Positions 30,449-38,076 of a DNA stretch of 42,595 nucleotides are shown in pieces. The position numbers and the translations under genes were made by a program. The notes below the pieces were generated by a model. It searched no databases. It saw nothing but the letters and a program-made list of their open reading frames with translations, and had not been told where the DNA came from. Each line of letters starts with the position of its first letter. Within the stretch, counting starts at the first letter, position 1. This DNA is from Parcubacteria group bacterium GW2011_GWB1_45_10 (GTDB lineage: Bacteria > Patescibacteriota > Minisyncoccia > UBA6257 > Brennerbacteraceae). The stretch covers positions 1-42,595 of the forward strand of contig LCKC01000002.1 in the NCBI GenBank assembly GCA_001001185.1, written 5' to 3'.

Positions 30449-33058
30449 TTAAACAACGAAGTTGACGATTTTATCTTTGACAAAGATTGTTTGTTTCAGT
30501 TTTTTACCCTGAAGCCACTTGGAAACTTTCGGCGACATTGAAGATTTTTTGACAATCTCTTCCTGAGACATTGAAAGCGGCGCCGTCAAAGTGTCGCGGA
30601 TCTTACCGTTCACCTGAATCGCATAAACAAAACTTTGTTTTTTGAACAGCGCCTCGTCAAACTTCGGCCATTTCCCGCTCTCAATCAATGTTTTATTGGA
30701 AAACGACCAAACCTCTGACGCCAGATGCGGCGCAAACGGATAAAGCAGCAAAATGAACTGGCTCAAAAAATCTTTCCGGTCTTTTTCCGAAAGCCTGGTT
30801 TTGGCGTCAATAAAACCGTTCAAAAACTCCATCTGCGCCGAGATGGCAGTGTTAAACTGCATGGCTTTAATGTCTTCAGTGACTTTTTTGATTGTCTGAT
30901 GCAGCAACCGCTTAATTTTATTTGTTTCTTCTTTGTCGGGTTTGTTTGTTGATTGGTTGCTTCTGGTTTTTTGTTTTTTGTTGTAAGTTTTTTGTTGTAA
31001 GTTGATGGCGGTTTGCCAGACACGGTTCAAAAACCGGTAAATGCCGACAATGCCGTTGGTATCCCAGGGTTTGGCTGCTTCCAAGGGTCCCATAAACATC
31101 TCATATATCCTGACAGAATCGGCGCCGAACTTTTTGACAATCTCGTCCGGATTAACCACATTGCCGCGGGACTTTGACATTTTTTCGCCGTCGCTTCCCG
31201 AAATCAAACCCTGGTTGACAAGTTTGGCAAAAGGTTCAACGTCAGGCAAAACCCCGAGGTCAAACAAAAACTTATGCCAAAAACGGGCGTAAATCAAATG
31301 ACGGGTGGCGTGCTCAACGCCGCCGACGTAAAAATCAACCGGAGACCAGTACTCCAAAATTTTCCTGTCCCAGAATTTTTTCGCCTGGCTGGCTTTCAAC
31401 TTTATCTGCTTGTTTCCCAAAGCAAAAGCCAGATAATACCAGCAGGAACCGGCCCACTGTGGCATGGTGTTTGTTTCCCTTTTTGCTTTTGAACCGCAGT
31501 TCGGACATTTAACATTGACCCAAGATTCAATATTCGCCAAAGGCGACTCGCCTGTGCCCGTCGGCTCGTAATACTTAACTTTCGGCAAAGTTAAGGGCAG
31601 GTCTTTTTCTTTCAAACCAATCCAGCCGGGATTCATCGCTTCTCCTAAAGAGAAACCTAAATTTCCAATTTTCAGTTTCCAATTTTCAATTTTTGAAATT
31701 TCATTGGTAATTGGTAATTGGTAATTGGCGTTTTTAAGTTTATTGTGGCAATTTTCACAATAAACCAAGGGCATCGGTTCGCCCCAGTATCTTTGCCGGT
31801 CAAACCCCCAGTCTTCAAGTTTGTAGTGGACCGCTTTTTTGGCGTTCATGAAGTTCGCGATTTTTTCCTGAGCCAGCTTTGGCGGCGTCCGGTCAAACGG
31901 CCCGGAATGAATCAGAACGCCGTCATCAACGTCAGTGTAAGCTTCATCAAGCAAATGCTCCTGGCCGTCCGGCGAGATTACCTCAATAATCTCGAGCGCG
32001 AACTTTTTCGCGAACGCAAAGTCGCGTTCGTCGTGCGCCGGCACACCCATGACCGCGCCGGTGCCATAAGTCATCATCACGTAATCAGCCACCCAAACAG
32101 GCACGCGTTTGTGGTTCGCCGGATTAACAACGTAACTGCCGGTAAAAACGCCGGTTTTTTCTTTTTCCGCTTCGCGGGCAAGCTCGGTTTTATTTTTGCT
32201 CTGGCTGACATACTGCCTGACGCGCTCGCGGTTTTCCGCCGTCGTCAGCTTGTTGACTAACGGATGTTCCGGCGCCAACACCAGAAAAGTAACGCCAAAG
32301 ATCGTGTCGAGTCTGGTGGTGAAAACTTTGATTTTTTCAGGAATCCCCGGTGACGCAAATTCAAACTCATAGCCGAAAGACTTGCCAATCCAGTTTTTCT
32401 GCATTTCTTTAACACCTTCCGGCCAGTTCAGCGGCTTCAAGTCCTGTAAAAGCCTGTCAGCGTAATCCGTAATCTTCAAAAACCACTGACGCATTGGCCG
32501 GCGTTCAATCTCTGACTTACAGCGCTCGCAGCGGCCGTTTTCCAGATCTTCGTTCGCCAGCCCGGTTTTGCAGGACGGACACCAGTTAATCGGCCTGATT
32601 GACTGGTAAGCCAAGCCTTTTTCAAACATCTTCAAAACAATCCACTGTGTCCATTTGTAATACTCCGGGTCGCAGGTTGAAACCTCCCTTGTCCAGTCGT
32701 AAGACAAACCAATCGTTTCTGATTGTTCGCGGAAATGATTGATATTTTTTTGAGTGATTGCCAGAGGATGAACCTTGTTTTTAATGGCGTAGTTTTCCGC
32801 GGGCAAACCGAAAGCGTCCCAGCCCATCGGATGGAGCACGTTCAAGCCCTGCATCCGCAAAAAGCGCGAATAAATGTCAGTCGCGGTATAGCCTTCAATA
32901 TGCCCGACGTGCAGCCCGTCGCCCGACGGATACGGAAACATATCCAGAATGTAAAACTTTTTCTTTTTGGAAAAATTTTCCGCCTGCCAGAGCCTGAAAT
33001 TTTTCTTTTTCCAGGCTTTCTGCCACTTTTTTTCTATTTGGTTATGATTATATTTCAT
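30449..33058 (-). CDS. leuS: Leucyl-tRNA synthetase
   Basis: An 869-residue class Ia synthetase. Seen: MFPYPSGDGLHVGHIEGYT (HIGH motif as HVGH), zinc-type cysteines (CPSCKTGLANEDLENGRCERC), the editing domain with TRLDTIFGVTFLVLAPEHP and GVPAHDERD, and GEKMSKSRGNVVNPDE (KMSKS). Two low-complexity insertions lie between domains: NYQLPITNEISKIENWKLK near residue 450, and QQKTYNKKQKTRSNQSTNK near 690. Both match intergenic-type word repeats. The gene is preceded by about 110 nt with two small hairpins. It catalyses leucine activation and editing. Confidence 0.97.
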   Translation of the reverse strand: MKYNHNQIEKKWQKAWKKKNFRLWQAENFSKKKKFYILDMFPYPSGDGLHVGHIEGYTATDIYSRFLRMQGLNVLHPMGWDAFGLPAENYAIKNKVHPLAITQKNINHFREQSETIGLSYDWTREVSTCDPEYYKWTQWIVLKMFEKGLAYQSIRPINWCPSCKTGLANEDLENGRCERCKSEIERRPMRQWFLKITDYADRLLQDLKPLNWPEGVKEMQKNWIGKSFGYEFEFASPGIPEKIKVFTTRLDTIFGVTFLVLAPEHPLVNKLTTAENRERVRQYVSQSKNKTELAREAEKEKTGVFTGSYVVNPANHKRVPVWVADYVMMTYGTGAVMGVPAHDERDFAFAKKFALEIIEVISPDGQEHLLDEAYTDVDDGVLIHSGPFDRTPPKLAQEKIANFMNAKKAVHYKLEDWGFDRQRYWGEPMPLVYCENCHNKLKNANYQLPITNEISKIENWKLKIGNLGFSLGEAMNPGWIGLKEKDLPLTLPKVKYYEPTGTGESPLANIESWVNVKCPNCGSKAKRETNTMPQWAGSCWYYLAFALGNKQIKLKASQAKKFWDRKILEYWSPVDFYVGGVEHATRHLIYARFWHKFLFDLGVLPDVEPFAKLVNQGLISGSDGEKMSKSRGNVVNPDEIVKKFGADSVRIYEMFMGPLEAAKPWDTNGIVGIYRFLNRVWQTAINLQQKTYNKKQKTRSNQSTNKPDKEETNKIKRLLHQTIKKVTEDIKAMQFNTAISAQMEFLNGFIDAKTRLSEKDRKDFLSQFILLLYPFAPHLASEVWSFSNKTLIESGKWPKFDEALFKKQSFVYAIQVNGKIRDTLTAPLSMSQEEIVKKSSMSPKVSKWLQGKKLKQTIFVKDKIVNFVV
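30920..31005 (-). repeat. In-frame low-complexity word repeat in leuS (second)
   Basis: ACTTACAAC and AAAAAAC words repeat in the coding strand. They encode a Lys/Gln/Asn/Thr-rich loop before the anticodon-binding domain. Confidence 0.7.
31655..31730 (-). repeat. In-frame AATTACC / AAAATTGGAAA word repeat in leuS (first)
   Basis: AATTACC occurs three times in tandem in the coding strand, followed by AAAATTGGAAA-type copies. It encodes about 25 residues inserted after the NCHNK cysteine segment. Confidence 0.8.
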
Positions 33059-33169
33059 GAATTAAATAACTAATAGTTCAGACAAACAAAGAACTATCGG
33101 CTAAGGAGACCCTTTGCGGCTTTACTATGACACTCGACAGCCCTAGGCGCAGGATTCATAAAATAAAAT
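33059..33169 (-). promoter_or_regulatory. leuS leader region with two hairpins
   Basis: In mRNA sense: GC-a-AAGG-gtct-CCTT-a-GC (33117-33100), then ATAGTTC-(11 nt)-GAACTAT (33097-33073), about 14 nt before the ATG at 33058. A weak TATGAA box lies at 33160-33155. No T-box signature or U-tract terminator is found. Confidence 0.35.
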
Positions 33170-34180
33170 CTACTTTTTAAACTTTGACTTTTCATTTTGA
33201 TCTTTGAAATTTGATGTTTGATTTTTTATCAGTTCTTTGACCTTTTCGATTATTTTAGCACTGGGAAGTTTGGAATTAAACGCCGCGGAGTTATTGTGGC
33301 CACCGCCGACAAAATAGCCGGCAATCTTGCCCACATCAACTTTACTGTTAAAAGCCGAAGCTCTTAAACTCCCGCGATATCCTTTACCAGAGCCGTCTTT
33401 TTGAAGAATCAAAATGTATTTCAGGCCTTCAACTAAAAGAAGCTGGTTCGCCAAAAAAGACCTCAACCCGGAAATGCTATGGCTTTTCGTGAACACTGAA
33501 TAAGCCAAGCCCAGTTTTTCGTCAAACTTCACCCTTGAACCAAACTTTGAAAATCTCAAAAAATCACCGAAGCTGTCCCAAGACCTGACCAGCTTAAACG
33601 CCAAAGAAAAATTCCTGCCGCGGACATTGAGCTTGGCAATCTTCGGAATCAACCTGTCAGAATTGTGTTGGAAAACAAAAACGCCGGTATCAGAAAGCAT
33701 CCCCAAAAGCAGGCAAAAACCGATTCTTTCGTTGAAGGCGGTTTTCATAAAATTCAACAAATCAAAAACCATTTCTGCCGCCGAAGTTTTTCCCTGGTCA
33801 ACCCAGACAATATCGCCAAACTGGTCTTCAACCGCGTGATGATCAATGGAAATGACTTTAGAGCGGCTATTTTTAGTTCTTTCAAAAACCTTCTGGTTCA
33901 ACATTCTTGTCGCGCCGTAATCAAGTAAAATCACCAGATCTGATTTTAGAAAAGAGTCTTTTTGATAAGCCCCGGCCATTTCAAACGCGTTTTTCATTTT
34001 GGCGCTTAGTTCGCCCACGGAAACCGAGACTTTCTTTCCTCTTTTTCCTAACGCCAAAGCCAAGGCGAAACATGAACCCGCAGAATCAAAATCCGGGCTT
34101 CGGTGTCCGGCGATATGGATTCTTTTGGCTTTTTTTATCGCTTCGCTAATTGAGCTTAAATAATCTTTTTCCGTTTTCAT
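33170..34180 (-). CDS. DHH-family phosphoesterase (NrnA-like)
   Basis: A 336-residue DHH/DHHA1 protein. Seen: HIAGHRSPDFDSAGSCFALALALG (motif I, substrate and metal), LVILLDYGA, ISIDHHAVEDQFGD (DHH motif), SAAEMVFDLL, LLGMLSDTGVF, and the C-terminal DHHA1 glycine-rich FVGGGHNNSAAF. NrnA-type enzymes degrade nanoRNA or dephosphorylate pAp; c-di-AMP or pGpG phosphodiesterases are related. The ATG at 34180 lies inside the 3' end of TatD (35-nt overlap). The C-terminus (NQTSNFKDQNEKSKFKK) is encoded by ATCAAA-type word repeats and is probably a non-functional tail. Confidence 0.92.
   Translation of the reverse strand: MKTEKDYLSSISEAIKKAKRIHIAGHRSPDFDSAGSCFALALALGKRGKKVSVSVGELSAKMKNAFEMAGAYQKDSFLKSDLVILLDYGATRMLNQKVFERTKNSRSKVISIDHHAVEDQFGDIVWVDQGKTSAAEMVFDLLNFMKTAFNERIGFCLLLGMLSDTGVFVFQHNSDRLIPKIAKLNVRGRNFSLAFKLVRSWDSFGDFLRFSKFGSRVKFDEKLGLAYSVFTKSHSISGLRSFLANQLLLVEGLKYILILQKDGSGKGYRGSLRASAFNSKVDVGKIAGYFVGGGHNNSAAFNSKLPSAKIIEKVKELIKNQTSNFKDQNEKSKFKK
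33175..33230 (-). repeat. ATCAAA word repeat forming the DHH protein's C-terminal tail
   Basis: ATCAAACATCAAATTTCAAAG-type words on the coding strand run to the stop codon and slightly past it. Confidence 0.7.
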
Positions 34181-34982
34181 AAGTTATTTTTACTACTTCA
34201 TCATAGCCGATTCCCCTGACCTCGGCAATTTTTTCCGCCACCAGCCTGATATTTTTCGGCTCGTTAATGCTTGAACGCAAAGGTTCAGGAGCCAGCCAAG
34301 GCGAATCAGTTTCAATCAAGATTTTTTCCAAAGGCGCTTTTTTCACTGTTTCAAGAATGTATTCACCGGAATCATAAGTAATAATCCCGCCAAAAGCCAG
34401 ATAAAATCCGTAATCCAGCATTTTTTTGCCGTAATTCCAGTTCTGGACAAAGCAATGACAGATCCCAAAAAGTCCTTTTTTTGAATATTTTTCCGCGAGC
34501 ACCAGAACTTCTTTGTCGCCGTTTCGATTATGAATCACTAAAGGCAAGCTAAACTCAACCGCCAGCTTAATCTGCATCTCAAACAACTCAAGTTGCTCTT
34601 TTAAGCCTCGGCCTTGGTACGCCGAAGCTCTCGCCTTGCCGAAGCCTCCGGCGTAGCGCAGGTCAAGCGAAGGCGACCTAACTAAGTCAATGCCAGTCTC
34701 GCCAATGCCAACAATTTTTTTCGAGCTCTTCAACTGTTCTCGCAAACCTTTTTCCAGCTCGTTCAAAGAAACACCCGGTTCTTCGTGCGGATAAATGCCG
34801 ATGGCGCAAAAAACATTTTTATGCTTTTCCGCCAGGGCAATCGCTTTTTGATTGTCTTTCAGATTCGTGCCAATGTTCACGAAAAGGCCGACACCAACTT
34901 CTTGCGAATCTTTAATGATTTCTTCGGCGGATTTTTTGTTTTTTTCGTCAAGTAGATGACAATGGGTGTCAAACAAAAGCAT
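34146..34982 (-). CDS. tatD: TatD-family metal-dependent hydrolase / DNase
   Basis: A 278-residue TIM-barrel hydrolase. Seen: FDTHCHLLD (metal-binding HxH), VGIGETGIDL with the conserved Glu, LPLVIHNRNGDKEVL (His), GICHCFVQNW (His), ILIETDSPWLAPE (Asp) and NIRLVAEKIAEVRG. TatD proteins are 3'-5' DNases. Between GETGIDL and LKEQLELFEMQ there are about 15 extra residues (LRYAGGFGKARASAYQGRG) encoded by the GC-rich palindromic repeat also found upstream of secE, an in-frame insertion. It lies 45 nt after metG and overlaps the DHH gene by 35 nt. Confidence 0.95.
   Translation of the reverse strand: MLLFDTHCHLLDEKNKKSAEEIIKDSQEVGVGLFVNIGTNLKDNQKAIALAEKHKNVFCAIGIYPHEEPGVSLNELEKGLREQLKSSKKIVGIGETGIDLVRSPSLDLRYAGGFGKARASAYQGRGLKEQLELFEMQIKLAVEFSLPLVIHNRNGDKEVLVLAEKYSKKGLFGICHCFVQNWNYGKKMLDYGFYLAFGGIITYDSGEYILETVKKAPLEKILIETDSPWLAPEPLRSSINEPKNIRLVAEKIAEVRGIGYDEVVKITYENGKRLFKLN
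34620..34676 (-). repeat. Palindromic repeat inserted in frame in tatD
   Basis: Contains GAAGCCTCCGGCGTAGCGCA+GG (34641-34662), 21 of 22 identical to both copies at 22098 and 22161, preceded by a related GCCGAAGCTCTCGCCTT. The reading frame is kept. Confidence 0.8.
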
Positions 34983-35027
34983 AATAAAGAATTATGAATT
35001 TAAGAGTTTCATAAATTAACTGATTAA

Positions 35028-36578
35028 CTAAATCCTCGGGAACAAGCTTGGATACTCGGAAAACCTGATTTTACGGCCAATCCACCCTTCGACAAGCTCA
35101 GGGTTCTCGGCATTGCGAACAGAACTCTTGCCGGCAATGCCGAGAATAATCAAGATATTTTCGCTCGCCTGCGGCATAAACGGGCTCAGCATCCAGGCCA
35201 GATTGCCTAACAGCAAAACCAAAGACGACAAAGTTTTTTTGAACTGCTCCCCTGCTTCTGTTGTTGGTTGTGAGTTGTCGGTTGTAAGTTCTTTCAACAA
35301 AGTCCAGGGCTTGTGCTCATTGACATAGCTGTCGCCTTCGGAAACCAGCCCGTTAATCAAAGCCAGAACTTCGTTGAATTTGTATTCTGCCATCAGCTTT
35401 TCATACTCTTGCCAGGCGGTTTCGATTTTTTCCGAAAAATCGTTTTCTTTGAGTTTCAGCTCTTTGCCGTACAAATTGCCGAGCTTCAAAACCCGCGCGC
35501 TCAGATTGCCGATGCCGTTGGCCAGATCGCCGTTGTAGCGGGCAACAAACTTTTCGTCCGAATAATCCCCGTCTTCAAACGGATTAATCTCGCGCAGGAA
35601 AAAATAACGGACCGCGTCAGAACCAACGCCGAACTTTTGCATGATTGCCTGCGGCGAAATGCCATTGCCCAAAGACTTTGAGATTTTTTCGCCGGCAACC
35701 GTCAAAAAGCCGTGAATCATCAAGGCTTTCGGCAAAGGCAGGTGCGCGGACAAAAGCATTGCCGGCCAGATTAACGCGTGAAACTTCCAGATGTCTTTGC
35801 CGACAATCTGCAGGTCCGGCGGCCAGAATCTCTGGAACTTGCCGCCGGCTGAAGCGTACTCAACGCCGGAAAGATAGTTTGTCAGAGCGTCGGCCCAGAC
35901 ATAAATCACCTGGGTGTCGTCGTCAGGCACGGGAATGCCCCAGCTTAACTTTTCTTTCGGTCGGGAAAAACTGACGTCCTGCAAACCGCTGTCAATGAAA
36001 GACAGCACCTCGGCTTTTCTGAACTCCGGCACAACCTTCAGTTCGTCGGTTTCAATCAGTTGTTTAAGCTCGTTTTGGTATTTTGCCAGCTTAAAAAAAT
36101 AATTGTCTTCGTCAATGGCAATCGGCTCGGTTTTGTGGATCGGACACAAACCGTTTTCCAGGTCTGATTCCACCAGATATTTTTCGCAGCCGACGCAGTA
36201 TTTTCCGGAATAATGGCCTTTATAAATGTCGTCCGAGTCTTTAATCGCCCGCCAGATCTTGGCGACGTTCGGCCAGTGCTTTTCTTTGTCAGTCGTCCGG
36301 ATGAAAAAATCAAACGAAACGTTCAAGGCCTCGGCAGAACGCCGGAAAAGGCCGGAGATTTCGTCAACAAACTCTTTGGCGCTTTTGCCGCGGCTTTTCG
36401 CGGTTTCTTCGATCTTAATGCCATGCTCGTCAGTGCCGGTCAGAAAAAACACTTCTTTCCCGGCAAGCCTTTGATGGCGGGCAATCACGTCCGCCTGGAT
36501 AAACTCCAGTAAGTGGCCGATGTGCGGCTCGCCGTTGGTATAAGGAATGGCGGTGGTGATGAAAAATTTCGGTTGCAT
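35028..36578 (-). CDS. metG: Methionyl-tRNA synthetase
   Basis: A 516-residue class Ia synthetase without a C-terminal tRNA-binding domain. Seen: TTAIPYTNGEPHIGHLLEF (HIGH), FLTGTDEHGIKIEETA, a zinc knuckle CVGCEKYLVESDLENGLCPIH (one zinc site), VYVWADALTNYLSG, IVGKDIWKFHALIWPAML and KISKSLGNGI (KMSKS as KISKS). Near the C-terminus TTDNSQPTTE is encoded by ACAAC words, and NPELVEGW comes from a CCCTTCGACAAGCTCAGGG palindrome. An extended -10 element ends 6 nt before the ATG, so the mRNA is probably leaderless. Confidence 0.97.
   Translation of the reverse strand: MQPKFFITTAIPYTNGEPHIGHLLEFIQADVIARHQRLAGKEVFFLTGTDEHGIKIEETAKSRGKSAKEFVDEISGLFRRSAEALNVSFDFFIRTTDKEKHWPNVAKIWRAIKDSDDIYKGHYSGKYCVGCEKYLVESDLENGLCPIHKTEPIAIDEDNYFFKLAKYQNELKQLIETDELKVVPEFRKAEVLSFIDSGLQDVSFSRPKEKLSWGIPVPDDDTQVIYVWADALTNYLSGVEYASAGGKFQRFWPPDLQIVGKDIWKFHALIWPAMLLSAHLPLPKALMIHGFLTVAGEKISKSLGNGISPQAIMQKFGVGSDAVRYFFLREINPFEDGDYSDEKFVARYNGDLANGIGNLSARVLKLGNLYGKELKLKENDFSEKIETAWQEYEKLMAEYKFNEVLALINGLVSEGDSYVNEHKPWTLLKELTTDNSQPTTEAGEQFKKTLSSLVLLLGNLAWMLSPFMPQASENILIILGIAGKSSVRNAENPELVEGWIGRKIRFSEYPSLFPRI
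35085..35103 (-). repeat. Short palindromic element in metG (encodes PELVEG)
   Basis: CCCTTCGACAAGCTCAGGG near the 3' end of metG. This 19-nt element is widespread as an interspersed repeat in other bacterial genomes (from memory, not searched). It is in frame. Confidence 0.6.
35259..35292 (-). repeat. ACAAC word repeat in metG
   Basis: ACTTACAACCGACAACTCAC-type words encode LTTDNSQPTTE, around residues 429-440. Confidence 0.65.
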
Positions 36579-36584
36579 ACGCAG

Positions 36585-36593
36585 ATTTTAGCA
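36585..36593 (-). promoter_or_regulatory. Extended -10 promoter giving leaderless metG
   Basis: TGCTAAAAT on the minus strand ends 6 nt before the ATG at 36578, so the A of ATG is at the expected transcription start. It overlaps the 3' end of the hairpin arm at 36590-36622. Confidence 0.6.
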
Positions 36594-36622
36594 CAAAACC
36601 GCTTTTTCAGCGGTTTTGTGCT
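36590..36622 (-). terminator. Perfect 14-bp hairpin between glyQS and metG
   Basis: AGCACAAAACCGCT-gaaaa-AGCGGTTTTGTGCT on the minus strand. It likely terminates glyQS transcription, though the only T-run (TTTT) is within the stem. Confidence 0.6.
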
Positions 36623-36640
36623 AGGTCTGTGAAAACAAAA

Positions 36641-38044
36641 TTACGAATAAATCTTTTTTGTCAAAAAATCCTTGAGTTCCGGAACCAAAACCCTGACTTG
36701 TTTGGCTGTGTCCCTGTCTCTGACTGTGACGGTGTTGTTTTCCAGAGTGTCAAAATCAATGGTCACGCAATAAGGCGTGCCAATCTCGTCCTGGCTGTAA
36801 TAACGCTTACCAATGTTGCCGCGCTCATCCCAGGCGACATTAAAAGAATTATGAATTGAGAATGATGAATTACGGTTTTTAAGCGAATCATAAACTTCGC
36901 GGGCTTTGGCAACCAGCTGGGGCTTGTTCGCCAAAAGCGGAAACACCGCCGCTTGGTACGGCGCGAGATACGGCTTGAGCTTCAGATAAACCCGGCTTGC
37001 CCCGAGCGTAGCCGAGGGGTCTTCCTGATAAGCTTCGCACAAAATCGCCAAAAAGCTCCGCTCCACGCCAAAACTCGGCTCAATCACGTGCGGCCAAAAC
37101 TCTTTGCCGGTTTCCTGGTCTTTGTATTTGAGATTCTGGCCGGAAAACTTTTCATGATTTTTCAGGTCAAAATCCGTCCGGTAAGCCAGGCCGTAGAGCT
37201 CTTTTTTGCCGAACGGAAACTCGTACATGAAATCAACTGTCCGTTTCGAATAATGGGCGCGCTCGTTGTCCGGCACCTCAAAAGCGTCGACTTTTTTCAG
37301 GTTAATGCCGATAAGCTCCATCCAGTCTTTTGTCTGCTTGACCCAGTACTCAAAATGCTTTTGCCAGTCTTTGTCCGAGTTCGGCTCTTCAATAAAATAC
37401 TCAATCTCCATCTGCTCAAACTCGCGTGTCCGGAAAATAAAGTTTCCCGGCGTAATTTCGTTTCTGAACGCTTTGCCGATTTGCGCCATGCCGAACGGCA
37501 GGGTTTTTCTGGTGGTATCTAGAATGTTTTTAAAGTTCACAAACATTGCCTGAGCAGTTTCCGGCCGGAGATAGGCCATGTTTGTTTTTTCTTCTGTCGG
37601 ACCAATGTTTGTTTTAAACATTAAATTAAACTGTTTGGGTTCAGTCCAATCTTCTTTGCCGCATTCTGGACAAGAAATATCTTCTCGTGAAACAATATTC
37701 CCTTTTTCGTCGACAAAACCAAGATGATCGGCGCGAAAACGAGAATGACATTTTTTACATTCAATCATCAAATCAGCAAAACCAGCTCCGGTATGCCCGG
37801 ACGCTTCCCAGACTTTTGGATTTAAGATCACGGCGCCGTCCATGCCAACCATATCGTCGCGTTCAACAACGAACTTTTGCCACCAGAGTTTTTTAATGCT
37901 ATTTTTCAGCTCCACGCCTAAAGGGCCGTAGTCCCAGGAATTGGCCAAGCCGCCGTAAATCTCTGATCCGGCAAACACAAACCCACGCCTTTTGCAAAGC
38001 GAAACAATCTTTTCCATCAAGCCTGATTCTTGTTTTTTAACCAT
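36641..38044 (-). CDS. glyQS: Glycyl-tRNA synthetase, dimeric type
   Basis: A 467-residue alpha2-type class II glycyl-tRNA synthetase (not the alpha2-beta2 GlyQ+GlyS). Seen: KRRGFVFAGSEIYGGLANSWDYGPLG, two CxxC pairs (IECKKCHSRF, ISCPECGKED), LMFKTNIGPTEE, YLRPETAQAMFVNFKN, IGKAFRNEITPGNFIFRTREFEQME (motif 2), and HVIEPSFGVERSFLAIL. The C-terminal anticodon-binding domain starts at LAPYQAAVFPLL. Two in-frame insertions are seen: DPSATLGASR (palindrome CCCCGAGCGTAGCCGAGGGG) and NSSFSIHNSF (GAATTATGAATTGAG words). Confidence 0.97.
   Translation of the reverse strand: MVKKQESGLMEKIVSLCKRRGFVFAGSEIYGGLANSWDYGPLGVELKNSIKKLWWQKFVVERDDMVGMDGAVILNPKVWEASGHTGAGFADLMIECKKCHSRFRADHLGFVDEKGNIVSREDISCPECGKEDWTEPKQFNLMFKTNIGPTEEKTNMAYLRPETAQAMFVNFKNILDTTRKTLPFGMAQIGKAFRNEITPGNFIFRTREFEQMEIEYFIEEPNSDKDWQKHFEYWVKQTKDWMELIGINLKKVDAFEVPDNERAHYSKRTVDFMYEFPFGKKELYGLAYRTDFDLKNHEKFSGQNLKYKDQETGKEFWPHVIEPSFGVERSFLAILCEAYQEDPSATLGASRVYLKLKPYLAPYQAAVFPLLANKPQLVAKAREVYDSLKNRNSSFSIHNSFNVAWDERGNIGKRYYSQDEIGTPYCVTIDFDTLENNTVTVRDRDTAKQVRVLVPELKDFLTKKIYS
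36841..36880 (-). repeat. GAATTATGAATT word repeat in glyQS
   Basis: On the plus strand AGAATTATGAATTGAGAATG and ATGAATTA; it encodes NSSFSIHNSF at about residues 388-401. The same words form the spacer just upstream of glyQS (38045-38072). Confidence 0.7.
37000..37019 (-). repeat. Short palindromic element in glyQS
   Basis: CCCCGAGCGTAGCCGAGGGG, in frame, encoding PSATLG. It sits at a surface loop before the anticodon-binding domain. Confidence 0.6.
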
Positions 38045-38076
38045 AATTCATCATTCGTTATTCATAATTCCATTGC

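Noticed and set aside
31718-32260. 180-aa plus-strand ORF opposite leuS
   Set aside because: It lies entirely within the leuS coding region, and its composition reflects the codon bias of the opposite strand.
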